From: Sphingomonas abaci
GTDB taxonomy: Bacteria; Pseudomonadota; Alphaproteobacteria; Sphingomonadales; Sphingomonadaceae
Direction of reading: 5' to 3'
Assembly (NCBI RefSeq): GCF_014199625.1
Contig: NZ_JACHNY010000002.1
Location: forward strand, 434,001-498,000
Length of the DNA: 64,000 nucleotides
A model generated the notes under the pieces. It was not told the origin of the DNA. It made no database searches and saw only the letters and a list, made by a program, of their open reading frames with translations. The translations under genes and the position numbers were made by a program. Positions 18,115 through 25,899 of the stretch are shown here, one piece after another; position 1 is the first letter of the stretch, and every line of letters starts with the position of its first letter.

Positions 18115-18560
18115 CCCCCGCGCATCGGCTGCGCGAGGACGAGTTGATCGAGTTTGCTGTTCGCGGTCGCCTTGGATGAGAACTCGTTGACGATCACGGC
18201 ATCCTCCTCGCCAGCGAACCGCGAGATTAGGGACGTCAGACTGCGCCCATAGGAGCTGTGGATCGTGGAAAGGTATACCTTACTGCTCTCTTCCGGCCTC
18301 GACAGGTTCAGCGAGGAGCCGCCGGTCCGACGTAGCCAGATGCTCGTGAAGCGCTGATCTTCCGAGAAGATCGTCCGCCCGTCCAACGCAAACGACCAGC
18401 TGTCGTCGTGCACGAAGGTATGCGTCTGGAAGTGTGGCATCAGAGATGGCATCAGTATCTCGACGCGACCACCGAGCAACTCGATTCCCGCCGCCACCGC
18501 GAAAGCCGTGTAATCCAGCGGAAGGGTGCAGATGAGGATGTTCGCTGCAGATGCCACCAT
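18111..18560 (-). pseudogene. ATP-grasp peptide maturase, C-terminally truncated
   Basis: The 149-residue frame looks like the N-terminal pre-ATP-grasp domain of graspetide (microviridin-type) ligases: an N-terminal beta-alpha segment ILICTLPLDYTA, the IWLRRTGG element at about 74-81, and a VNEFSSKATANSKLDQLVLAQ segment matching the conserved 'VN...A..NK..QL..A' step before the ATP-binding core. The core itself (about 150-180 residues) is missing. The frame ends just after LAQ at PMRGG, where it meets the truncated RND gene. AAGGTGG precedes the ATG at 18560. It lies 124 bases downstream of a small Gly-Gly-leader peptide gene. The assignment is by motif and context. Confidence 0.6.
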
Positions 18561-18684
18561 CGGGGTCCCACCTTTACTAAACGGCTACAGGTCTTGTGCT
18601 GTTCGCCCCGAACAAAGGAGGCTCTGAGCGGCGATGTATCTTCAAGGTGGTGGGGGAAGGTATGCGCCCGCCCCCACGCTCCGC

Positions 18685-18867
18685 TTAGTCCGTATGCACA
18701 CCCACATCATTGTCCGATTGCGAGCTTCCATCGCCTCCTACGGTTTGGTGCGGAGAGCTTCCCCTTATGGTGCCGCCGCTCACTGCCTCCAGCTGATCGG
18801 CGGAGAGCTCGTGCGCCAGAGTGGCGTGCACCGATTTTACGGTTTCCTGCTTCAAAGACTTGGGCAT
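18685..18867 (-). CDS. Candidate graspetide (RiPP) precursor peptide
   Basis: The 60-residue product has a helical N-terminal leader and the double-glycine-type element ELSADQLEAVSGG ending at residue 32, as in RiPP and bacteriocin precursors. The remaining 28 residues are rich in Gly, Ser, Thr and Asp (for example GGDGSSQSDNDVGVHTD), the side chains an ATP-grasp ligase joins as lactones or amides. It sits directly upstream of the truncated ATP-grasp gene on the same strand. A TTGACA box lies about 67-72 bases upstream. With the ligase broken, the peptide is probably no longer matured here. No transporter or protease gene is visible. Confidence 0.55.
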   Translation of the reverse strand: MPKSLKQETVKSVHATLAHELSADQLEAVSGGTIRGSSPHQTVGGDGSSQSDNDVGVHTD

Positions 18868-19180
18868 TATTACATCCCAACCTAGACAGATCGCCCATTG
18901 TGGGCGCTAAAATCTCGCCCATCAAAATAAAATTGTCAATTAGATTTCGTCGCTATCGCTATGACATTGTAAAATCTATGATTCGGCGAATGTAGATGAC
19001 TGCAATGCGATCCTATTGTTAAATTAAGTTCATTTGGCAATCATCTCGAACATTGAGTTTGGCAATTCAATAACTTGTGATTTGTCGAGGGTTGTGCCCC
19101 CGCACATTGGTGTAGCTGAGGGGGTCATCGGCGATCTTCGGATAGGTTTGGGTTGCGACACTCAACCGACGAAGACCCCA
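18868..19180. other. AT-rich gap inside the island
   Basis: About 310 bases separate the precursor gene from the IS256 relic. The section 18920-19060 is clearly AT-richer than the flanks. It contains the promoter candidate for the precursor peptide. From about 19110 the sequence probably belongs to the left end of the IS256 element, since it leads straight into the transposase start. No further gene or RNA is apparent. Confidence 0.45.
18912..18939 (-). promoter_or_regulatory. Possible promoter of the precursor peptide gene
   Basis: On the minus strand a perfect TTGACA (18934-18939) lies in an AT-rich stretch, with a weak AT-rich -10 candidate (GAGATT/GATTTT) about 17-19 bases downstream. 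It is placed to drive the precursor and the truncated ATP-grasp gene. The local AT richness contrasts with the high-GC surroundings and fits acquired DNA. Confidence 0.35.
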
Positions 19181-19600
19181 ATGACCGACGATATGATGAA
19201 CCTGCAGGCGCTGGTGGGAAAGAGCGCGGATGCGGGTTCTCTGCGCGAGGTGATCGGCTTTGCCGCGCAGCGTTTGATGGACCTGGAGGTCGGCACGCTG
19301 ACCAGAGCCGGCTCTGGCGAGAAGAGCAGCGAACGCGACTGGCAGACGCGCGCTGGCACAATTCAGCTGCGCGCGCCCCCGCTTGCGGACCGGCAGCTCT
19401 TTCCGGTCTTCCTCGAACCCGGGCTCATTACCGAGAAGGCGCTGACCACCGTTGTGCAGAAGGCGTATATCCGGGGCATCTCGACGCGATCGGTGGACGA
19501 TCTGGTCAAGGCCATGGGGATGAGTGGCATCTCGAAGAGCCAGGTGAGCCGTCTATGCGATTATGGCGAACGTGACGCCATTCCCAAAATACCATCCTAA
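19181..19600 (+). pseudogene. IS256-family transposase, degenerate fragment
   Basis: The ATG at 19181 opens a frame of 139 residues resembling the N-terminal third of IS256-family transposases: VREMLxFAAxRLM-like REVIGFAAQRLMDLEVG, then FPVFLEPGLITEKALTTVVQKAYIRGISTRSVDDLVKAMG and SKSQVSRLC. Compared with the family, a short segment normally containing QRNGYR is missing between GEKSSER and DWQTRAG, and homology stops after SRLC, before the catalytic DDE residues. The element is therefore inactive. It marks past insertion or recombination within the island. No intact terminal inverted repeat was identified. Confidence 0.8.
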
Positions 19601-19976
19601 TGCGTCACGGTCCCGGCGATGCTGGAAGCGGGTCAGCAGCATCGTCTTCGCGGGCATATGCCTCACTCTTATCCAAGAGCGAGGCCCTGTCAGGTCATTT
19701 AGGGGGCCATCTCACAATATTAATGACAGCAGTTGGGGTGGCGGAAGAAAGCATCGAACGTCTGCATTCGTCAGAAAACGACGTTTAGCGAGTCAGTCAG
19801 GAAGGACGGCTTTGTCCCACTTTCAGCCCTTTGTACCCGGCTTCGGACGTGGTCCTTGGGGTTTTTGCGGACAGGAAAGAATGGCTGTGGTAGGGAGGCA
19901 GTGCGATATTTTTGGCTATCCCAAGACACGTCTCGTAGCCTTCGATCATGTCCTTCTCTCTTGAAGAGGAGGATCC
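19601..19976. other. 376-base gap, no supported gene
   Basis: The stretch follows the transposase fragment and precedes the small gene at 19977. Short plus-strand frames exist (for example 19600-19788), but they show no domain or ribosome-binding site. A strong GAGGAGGATCC sits at its end, belonging to the next gene. It may be scrambled remnant of mobile DNA. Confidence 0.4.
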
Positions 19977-20522
19977 ATGTCGAAGTCCAACGATGAACAT
20001 ATTCGAGTTGTCCACGATGGCGATTTGCCGGGCCGGGAAATGACCGGCCATGAGCCGCATCGGAACTGGCACATCTACAGCTTGGGAGCCGACCTGCTCG
20101 CCTATGGTTTCTGCGGTTATGACGCGGATGCGCTGATGGGTGTGAGGGGGCTTTCCGCCAGCCGCCTGATCCGGATGCTGCAAGACGACAGCGGTAGCGA
20201 GCAGCCCGAGCGAAGGGTTGGCGACCTGCTCAAATCCATCGTCGACAAGCATCGCGGGGAGCTGGAAGATATCGGTCGGCAACTGTCATGGGACAGGCGT
20301 TTGCGCCGCTACCATGCCGCGCTGGCAGATTGGAAGTCGCAGCCGGGTGCTGTCCAGCAGGGAAGATGGCGACAGCGTCCGATGACCGCGCGGCAGAGGG
20401 CGTTGGTGCAGGTCACGGCCGGCCTGCTCGACATCGCGGTCCCGTCTGGGCTCGACCGCGGTACTGCCGCCGATTGGCTGGAGCGCCACGGTGCCAATCT
20501 CGCATATCGTGGAGGGGCCTGA
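19977..20522 (+). CDS. Hypothetical protein (island)
   Basis: The 181-residue product is not recognised. It is soluble-looking, with a charged N-terminus, a segment LLAYGFCGYDADALMGVRGLSASRLIRML that could form helices, and a basic Arg-rich middle. The ATG is supported by a very strong GAGGAGG seven bases upstream. Its stop is only two bases before the next gene, so the two form an operon. The location, between an IS256 relic and an integrase, suggests an accessory gene carried by the island. No function is proposed. Confidence 0.6.
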   Translation: MSKSNDEHIRVVHDGDLPGREMTGHEPHRNWHIYSLGADLLAYGFCGYDADALMGVRGLSASRLIRMLQDDSGSEQPERRVGDLLKSIVDKHRGELEDIGRQLSWDRRLRRYHAALADWKSQPGAVQQGRWRQRPMTARQRALVQVTAGLLDIAVPSGLDRGTAADWLERHGANLAYRGGA

Positions 20523-20523
20523 C

Positions 20524-20820
20524 ATGCCGAAGCTCCGTATCACGACCGCCGACGAGCGAGAGATGATCGTCGAGGACAGTGCGACGCTGGAAGCGGAAAT
20601 CGGCCGTTTCGAGCGAGCGTTTGATGCGCTCATTCCAGACCTGGACGGAGAGGATGACGAGGCGGGAATGCAGGCTCTCGGCCGCTACCGCATCCTCGCC
20701 TACCACTGTAACGCCATTCTGGGCCAGATCGACTGGTGGAATGATCAGGTCGCGAAGGAACGCCGTGCCGCACGGCGGGACCTCGCTGCTGTACTGAAAG
20801 CCCGCCGCGGCAAAAAATAA
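20524..20820 (+). CDS. Hypothetical small acidic protein (island)
   Basis: This 98-residue protein is not recognised. It has an acidic N-terminal half (TADEREMIVEDSATLEAEIG) and a basic, probably helical C-terminus (KERRAARRDLAAVLKARRGKK). GGAGGGG lies just upstream of the ATG, and the gene follows the 181-residue gene by one base. A high fraction of Glu, Arg and Ala suggests a coiled or helical structure. It could be a nucleic-acid-associated accessory protein, but this is only an impression. Confidence 0.55.
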   Translation: MPKLRITTADEREMIVEDSATLEAEIGRFERAFDALIPDLDGEDDEAGMQALGRYRILAYHCNAILGQIDWWNDQVAKERRAARRDLAAVLKARRGKK

Positions 20821-20920
20821 GGGGACGCACCGACGCCTGTATATGGGCAGCAGTAGATAAATGGTCCCCTGAGCAGTCGCGGCGCCGAGGGGCGGGATCT
20901 CCTCCGCTCACGGTCAGACG

Positions 20921-20956
20921 TCGGCGGCCGTTGCGCGCATCCGCAACGGCCGCCGA
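20921..20956. terminator. Perfect 15-bp inverted repeat (hairpin) between convergent genes
   Basis: TCGGCGGCCGTTGCG and its exact complement flank a six-base loop. It lies between two convergent transcription units, the hypothetical pair on plus and the integrase operon on minus. It could stop transcription both ways, although no T-tract follows on either strand. It might instead be a recombination-related dyad of the island. Confidence 0.45.
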
Positions 20957-20965
20957 AGCCAAAAT

Positions 20966-21247
20966 TCACGGAGCGAGAAAACGACGTTCGATCCGGGCGA
21001 TCGGCTCGTCGCTACCTTCCCGGTAAATCGAGATGCCGTCATCGATCGGAATGGGGTTGGTGATGAGGTCGATCTCGAAGGGACGCCCGTCCCCGAGGGT
21101 CAGCGTTGTAACGCCACATTCGGTCACGGCATGGAGGGCCACGGCCGTGCCGGCCCCCAACAAACTGCTGGCGACCTCGATAACCTCGCCGCCAGGCTCG
21201 GCAAAGGCGACATAGACACTCAGGCGATTGCGATGCTCGTCGCTCAT
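20966..21247 (-). CDS. Small protein coupled to the integrase
   Basis: The 93-residue product is not recognised. It is acidic and beta-rich in appearance (LSVYVAFAEPGGEVIEVASS). Its ATG at 21247 overlaps the integrase stop codon as ATGA, and GAGGAAGGG provides a ribosome-binding site. Tight coupling to an integrase is typical of excisionases or other accessory factors, but such proteins are usually basic and helical, so I would not assign that role. Confidence 0.6.
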   Translation of the reverse strand: MSDEHRNRLSVYVAFAEPGGEVIEVASSLLGAGTAVALHAVTECGVTTLTLGDGRPFEIDLITNPIPIDDGISIYREGSDEPIARIERRFLAP

Positions 21248-23064
21248 TTGCCCTTCCTCTTGTTCGTCTTGGCCCGGCCGACGATCTCGGCGACGACAGT
21301 CGGCCATGAGATGACCTCGGCCGCCGAACGCAATTGCGTCCAGTCGACCGAGTCGAAGCGGAGGCGATCAAGGCTGCGTTTCAGCGCCTGAAGGTCGGCG
21401 CCTTCACCGTAGCGACCGCCAACCGTCGCGGGGACATGGCCGCACAACTGATCGAGCACGCGCTCCTGCACATCGGCGCCGCGCCCCTCGTCCTTGAAGC
21501 GGTGGCGCAGCGAGTGGAAGACCAATCGCTGATCAGTGCTGACGATGGCGTTTATGTAGCGGTTGAGCCGGCGGCTGGCTTCCTTGGTCAGCTTGCCGAA
21601 GGTGCTGGGGCGGAGGTCCGGAAACAGCAGTTCGCTCCCGGCGTCCTTCAGCGCGCTGACATACCGCTCGAAGCCGAGCTTCAGGACATGCTCGTGGATC
21701 GGGATGATCCGCCGCGAGCCCGTGGTCTTCACGCTTTTCTCGGGCAGGTTCGGATCGGCCTCGGCATCCATCAGGTCGTCGATGTCGATGTAGAGGATGC
21801 CGCCATCGGCCTTCACGTCCTGGACGCGCGCCTGTCCAACTTCCTCGAGCCGCGCTCCCGAGGTGAGCCCGAGCAGGAACAGCCAGTAGAGCGTCACGTC
21901 GCTGACGTCGGTGCGCCGGTCGAGCAGGCGATTTGGCCGCAGGAACAGATCGGAGGCGAACAGCTGCGCCAGTTCGCCCGGCATAAAGCTGCGGCGACCC
22001 CGCGCCACCCGGCTGAAGCCGGTGATCTTGACCCCGGTACCGACGTTTTGGGGAATCCAGCGCTGCTGATGCGCGAAGCTGAGCAGCGCCTGGATCGATC
22101 CGACCCGCTTCTTCAGCGTCGGCGGACTGACGCGCGGCGTGCCGCTATGCGCGTGGCGCGCCAGGCGCTCGTTGAAGGGCAGGGCGCGGTCCGCGCGCGG
22201 CATGGTCGCGGACAGATTCTTCGCCTCGTCGCGATAGTCCATCAGCATGTCGGAAGTGAAGGATTCGACCGGGATGTCGCCGAGATAGTCGATCAGATCC
22301 TCGGTGGCGCGCTCGACCTCGACATAGGACTGCGGCCTCGGCGCGTTCTCCTTGTTCCACAGCTGCAGCAGCTCGCGGAAGCGGAGGTCCGGTCGCAGCC
22401 GCGGCTTGACGGCGATGCGGCGGGGTGCAGCGATGTCGGCGCGCAGGCGCTCATTGTCTTCCAGGACGCGGGCGTTCCACGCCTGCATGATGAGGAGGTC
22501 GTTGGCCGGGATGCGCTTGATCGGCGGGTCCTAGTCCTCGAACACGTCGACCAGAACTATGCCGCTGGCCTGCAGCCATTCCGCCGGCGGGTACATACGG
22601 ACGACGTCGAGCCAGCAGTCGCCGGGCACGGGCTGCCCACGCTTCGCCGCCAGCGCTTCCGGACTATCGTCCATCGGTAGCCCGGCGAGGGGAAAGTCGG
22701 TGTTGAAGACACGGCGGGCGGTGTCTTCCAGCCACCAGACGAGGCCCAGCGTGGGCCAGCGTGACCATCGACCCGACGAATGCCGGTTGCGGATGAAGTC
22801 GTCGACGATGATCTTGGCCCGCTCGGGCGAGATTTCGTCGGCGATCTTCTGCGCGGCGATCCGCGCTTCGGCGGCGGCCATTTCCTGTTCGAGCTCGGCA
22901 TGGGCCAGGACGAAGAGCCGCTTGGCCTCCGCCGGATCGCGCGTCTTGAGCGAGCGGCGGACCTGACGCCGGCCCATCTCGCCCCGCAGATGCGGCGGCA
23001 GTTCCTTGTAGAGATAGTAGATGCCGGTCTGGGGATGTTTCCAGGGTGTGATCATCTGCACCAT
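21244..23064 (-). pseudogene. Tyrosine-type integrase interrupted by an in-frame amber codon
   Basis: Two open frames lie in the same phase, separated only by TAG at 22531-22533, and together make about 605 residues. The first part contains a DUF6538-like N-terminal domain (TGIYYLYKELPPHLRGEMGRRQVRRSL). The second has the recombinase core, with an arginine in SGARLEEV, HSLRHRF, a later LCGH and the Tyr nucleophile in GGRYGEG. A restart at ATG 22488 would keep the catalytic part. The gene lies just downstream of tRNA-Glu and reads away from it, the usual arrangement for tRNA-integrating islands. A sequencing error cannot be excluded. Confidence 0.85.
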
Positions 23065-23143
23065 GCGCTTCTATACCCGTTCGCTATACCTGCGGACGGT
23101 GAAGCTGGCGTAAATCCTGGATTTCCGCGCCTCGATGCGAGGA

Positions 23144-23218
23144 TGGTGACCCCTACGGGAATCGAACCCGTGTTTCAGCCGTGAAAGGGCCGCGTCCTAA
23201 CCGCTAGACGAAGGGGCC
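23144..23218 (-). tRNA. tRNA-Glu (UUC), CCA encoded
   Basis: On the minus strand the acceptor stem GGCCCCU pairs with AGGGGUC (one G-U pair), followed by discriminator A and an encoded CCA. The T-arm GGGTTCGATTCCC and the D-loop with AGCGGTTAGGA are standard. The anticodon loop reads CUUUCAC with anticodon UUC. The integrase gene begins 79 bases past the 3' end, which fits this tRNA as the island's attachment site. Confidence 0.95.
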
Positions 23219-23260
23219 GTGAAGGCGTGAGCGGGTCGTTAGAGGAGAGTTTTCGGTTCG

Positions 23261-25033
23261 TCAATCGGCATATGCGGCATCATCGAGATGAAGTTCGGCC
23301 GAGGGTTTTGCTCCCCAATCGTCCAGCCGGGCACGGCCGGCGAGCCATAGGCGGCGGTGCTTGGGGAGGGCGAGCAGGGTCTGACCCAGCGCCGTGTCGA
23401 CTGCGCGGAAGGCCATGGCCTTCAGACTGCGGCCGTCCTCGCCCGCGGCGATGGCGCGGATATGGCCGCTGCCGACCACATCGACGCGGAGGAGGCGGAA
23501 CGGCCCCGCCACGATGCGCGGCGAGGGCCAGCCCGCCCCGTAGGGCCCACCGGCATCGAGCGATTCGACGAGGCTGGGCGTCACGCCGCCGGGCGCGACC
23601 ACCGCGTCGACCAGCAACGCGCGATCCTCGCGGGCCTGCGCGGTCGCGTCGGCGAGCCGTTCGTCCAGGAAAGTGGCCAGTTCGGGCAGGCGCGCGGCGT
23701 CGATCGTCAGGCCGGCGGCCATCGCATGGCCGCCCCCGGCGGCCAGCAGGCCCTGTTCGCGCGCCGCCATGATCGCCGCGCCCAGGTCGACGCCGGTGAT
23801 CGAGCGTCCCGATCCCTTGCCGATGCCCTGTTCGTCCACCGCCACCACCACGACCGGGCGACCGAGGCGCTCCTTAAGGCGTCCGGCGACGATGCCGATC
23901 ACACCCGGATGCCAGCCCCGGCCCCAGACGGTGACGACATGGGCGCGCTCGTCGACCAGGAGATCGGCCTCGGCCTGGACGGCGGCCTCGATCGCGCGAC
24001 GGTCCTCGTTGAAGCGTTCGAGCTCGCCGGCGAGGCGTCGGGCTTCGTCGGGATCCTGAGTGGTGAGCAGGCGTACGCCCAGGTCCGACCTGCCGACCCG
24101 GCCACCGGCGTTGATGCGCGGGCCGAGTGCGAAGCCGAGATCGGTCGCTGTCGGCGCGCGGGTCAGACGCGAGGCCTCGATGAGCGCGGCCAGGCCGATA
24201 TTACCGCGCCGGGCCAAGACCTTCAGCCCCTGTGCGACAAAAGCGCGGTTGAGGCCGCGGAGCTGGGCGACATCCGCAACGGTGCCGAGCGCGACCAGAT
24301 CGAGCAGGTCGATCAGCCGGGGTTCCGCCTGGCTGACGAAATAGCCGCGACCGCGCAGTTCCCGGACCAGCGCCGCGCCGAGCAGGAAGCACATGCCGAC
24401 CGCCGCGAGGTGCCCGTGCGCCGCCGCCTCCGCTGCTTCGTCGAGGCGGTTGGGGTTGACCAGGGCGTGCGCGACGGGCAGCGCCGCCGCGCATTTATGG
24501 TGATCCACGACGACGATCTCGATCCCGGCCGATCGGGCATCGTCCAGCGCCGCAAACGCCTGGGCGCCGCAATCGACGGTAACGATCAGCGACGCGCCTT
24601 CCGCCGCCAGCCGGCGCAGGGCCGGGGCGCTGGGGCCATAGCCCTCGGTCAGGCGGTCTGGGATATAGGCGCGGGCGTCATGGCCCAGGGCACGAAGCAG
24701 GCGGATGAGCAGGGCGGTCGAGGTGGCGCCGTCGACGTCATAGTCGCCGAAGATCGCGATCGGCTCGCGCGCGATCACCGCCTCCGCCAGCCGCGCAGCA
24801 GCGCGGTCCATGTCGCGGAAGATGGAGGGATCGGGCATGAAACCGCGGATTGACGGGGCGACATGTGCTTCGATCGCGTCGGGCGGGCAGCCGCGCGAAA
24901 GCAGGAGCTGACGGAGCAGCGCCTCACCCCCCAGTCCGCCGTCGCGGTCGTCGGCGGACAAGGCCCGCCAGCGCCAGGGCTGGCCGGTGACCGATTGCGT
25001 GATGCCAAGAACGGTGCCGGGCGACAACGTCAC
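23261..25033 (-). CDS. recJ: Single-stranded-DNA-specific exonuclease RecJ
   Basis: The 590-residue protein has the DHH phosphoesterase motifs of RecJ: GDYDVDG at 96-102, the VDHHK motif around Asp177, and the DHHA1 signature GGGHAMAAG in the second half, followed by an OB-like C-terminal region. RecJ degrades single-stranded DNA 5' to 3' in recombination and mismatch repair, using Mn/Mg. Its length is normal for the family. It lies between the tRNA-Glu gene and a dioxygenase gene with no operon partner of known function. Confidence 0.96.
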   Translation of the reverse strand: MTLSPGTVLGITQSVTGQPWRWRALSADDRDGGLGGEALLRQLLLSRGCPPDAIEAHVAPSIRGFMPDPSIFRDMDRAAARLAEAVIAREPIAIFGDYDVDGATSTALLIRLLRALGHDARAYIPDRLTEGYGPSAPALRRLAAEGASLIVTVDCGAQAFAALDDARSAGIEIVVVDHHKCAAALPVAHALVNPNRLDEAAEAAAHGHLAAVGMCFLLGAALVRELRGRGYFVSQAEPRLIDLLDLVALGTVADVAQLRGLNRAFVAQGLKVLARRGNIGLAALIEASRLTRAPTATDLGFALGPRINAGGRVGRSDLGVRLLTTQDPDEARRLAGELERFNEDRRAIEAAVQAEADLLVDERAHVVTVWGRGWHPGVIGIVAGRLKERLGRPVVVVAVDEQGIGKGSGRSITGVDLGAAIMAAREQGLLAAGGGHAMAAGLTIDAARLPELATFLDERLADATAQAREDRALLVDAVVAPGGVTPSLVESLDAGGPYGAGWPSPRIVAGPFRLLRVDVVGSGHIRAIAAGEDGRSLKAMAFRAVDTALGQTLLALPKHRRLWLAGRARLDDWGAKPSAELHLDDAAYAD

Positions 25034-25118
25034 GCGAGCGAAGGACCGGTGGTAGACATGATGGGCATCCGTAGCGGCCCGGACGCGGGCGGCAAGGGGA
25101 GAGGCGGCGCGTCCGCGA

Positions 25119-25811
25119 TCAGCGCAGCCAGGGATTCTCCCGAAACCATTTGGTGACGATGTACTTGGTGCCCGCGACGACCGGCATCCCCTCGTGGATC
25201 GTCGCGTCGTTGGGGGCGCCGTCGAGCTTCATGTTGTTCCAGGCGAGCAGCAGGCCGCGCCGGGGCGCGACACGGACGCCCGCGGTGGGGAACCAGGTCG
25301 CGCCGCCTTCCTCGACATCGTTGAGGTAGATCATCGCGGTCCAGGTGCGCTGACCACCCTCGGCCACCATCCGTGGCCAATAGCTTTCGGTGTCGTGGAA
25401 ATAATCGTGATGCGCGCGGAAATGCTGTCCCGGCGCATAGCGCTGCCCCTGCATCGTCTCGCCATGTACGGGGTCGATGCCGAGCAGCGCCGCGATCGCC
25501 TCGTCGGTCGGTCGGACGTCGGGCGACCAGCGATCCATGTCGCAGCTTTCCGAGGTGCGGAAGCCCTGGTCGTTCCGGTCGGACAACAGGGTTGAGGGAC
25601 GGCGATGATTGTCGATCATCGTGACCAGCGAGGCGCAGGTGGCCGCGTCGAGGAAACCGGGCACACGGTAGATCTGCGCATCGTCGACGGGCAGACGCTC
25701 GACCTGGGGATTGGCATCAAGCCGTGTTGCGACACTGTGCCCGACCAGCGCGCGGGCGGCAGAGGTGGCGGGCGCCCGGGTCGCCGGGCGGGGTTTGGAG
25801 AAAAGCGCCAT
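25119..25811 (-). CDS. Prolyl 4-hydroxylase-like 2OG-Fe(II) dioxygenase
   Basis: This 230-residue protein carries the 2-oxoglutarate/iron facial triad in FRAHHDYF (His134 and Asp136) and ATIHEG (His206), and a C-terminal GTKYIVTKWFRE in which Lys216 should bind 2-oxoglutarate. The family hydroxylates proline or similar residues. I chose the ATG at 25811; the longer open frame to 25997 overlaps the RcnB-like gene and adds Arg/Cys-rich sequence without similarity. It is cytoplasmic by appearance. The target protein is unknown. Confidence 0.88.
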   Translation of the reverse strand: MALFSKPRPATRAPATSAARALVGHSVATRLDANPQVERLPVDDAQIYRVPGFLDAATCASLVTMIDNHRRPSTLLSDRNDQGFRTSESCDMDRWSPDVRPTDEAIAALLGIDPVHGETMQGQRYAPGQHFRAHHDYFHDTESYWPRMVAEGGQRTWTAMIYLNDVEEGGATWFPTAGVRVAPRRGLLLAWNNMKLDGAPNDATIHEGMPVVAGTKYIVTKWFRENPWLR

Positions 25812-25899
25812 GCCCGGCTTTTCGCGCCACCCGGCCACGATGGCAAGGGGGCGTACGATGCCCCGGCCCGCGCGGCGAAGCACGCGGGCCGGGCTGCGG

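Noticed and set aside
19797..20282. 161-codon minus-strand frame over the hypothetical gene
   Set aside because: It is antisense to the 19977-20522 gene, which has a strong ribosome-binding site.
23144..23218. A second copy of the tRNA-Glu 3' end as the far att site in this window
   Set aside because: I searched the 18.1-23.1 kb stretch by eye for the terminal 20 bases and found none.
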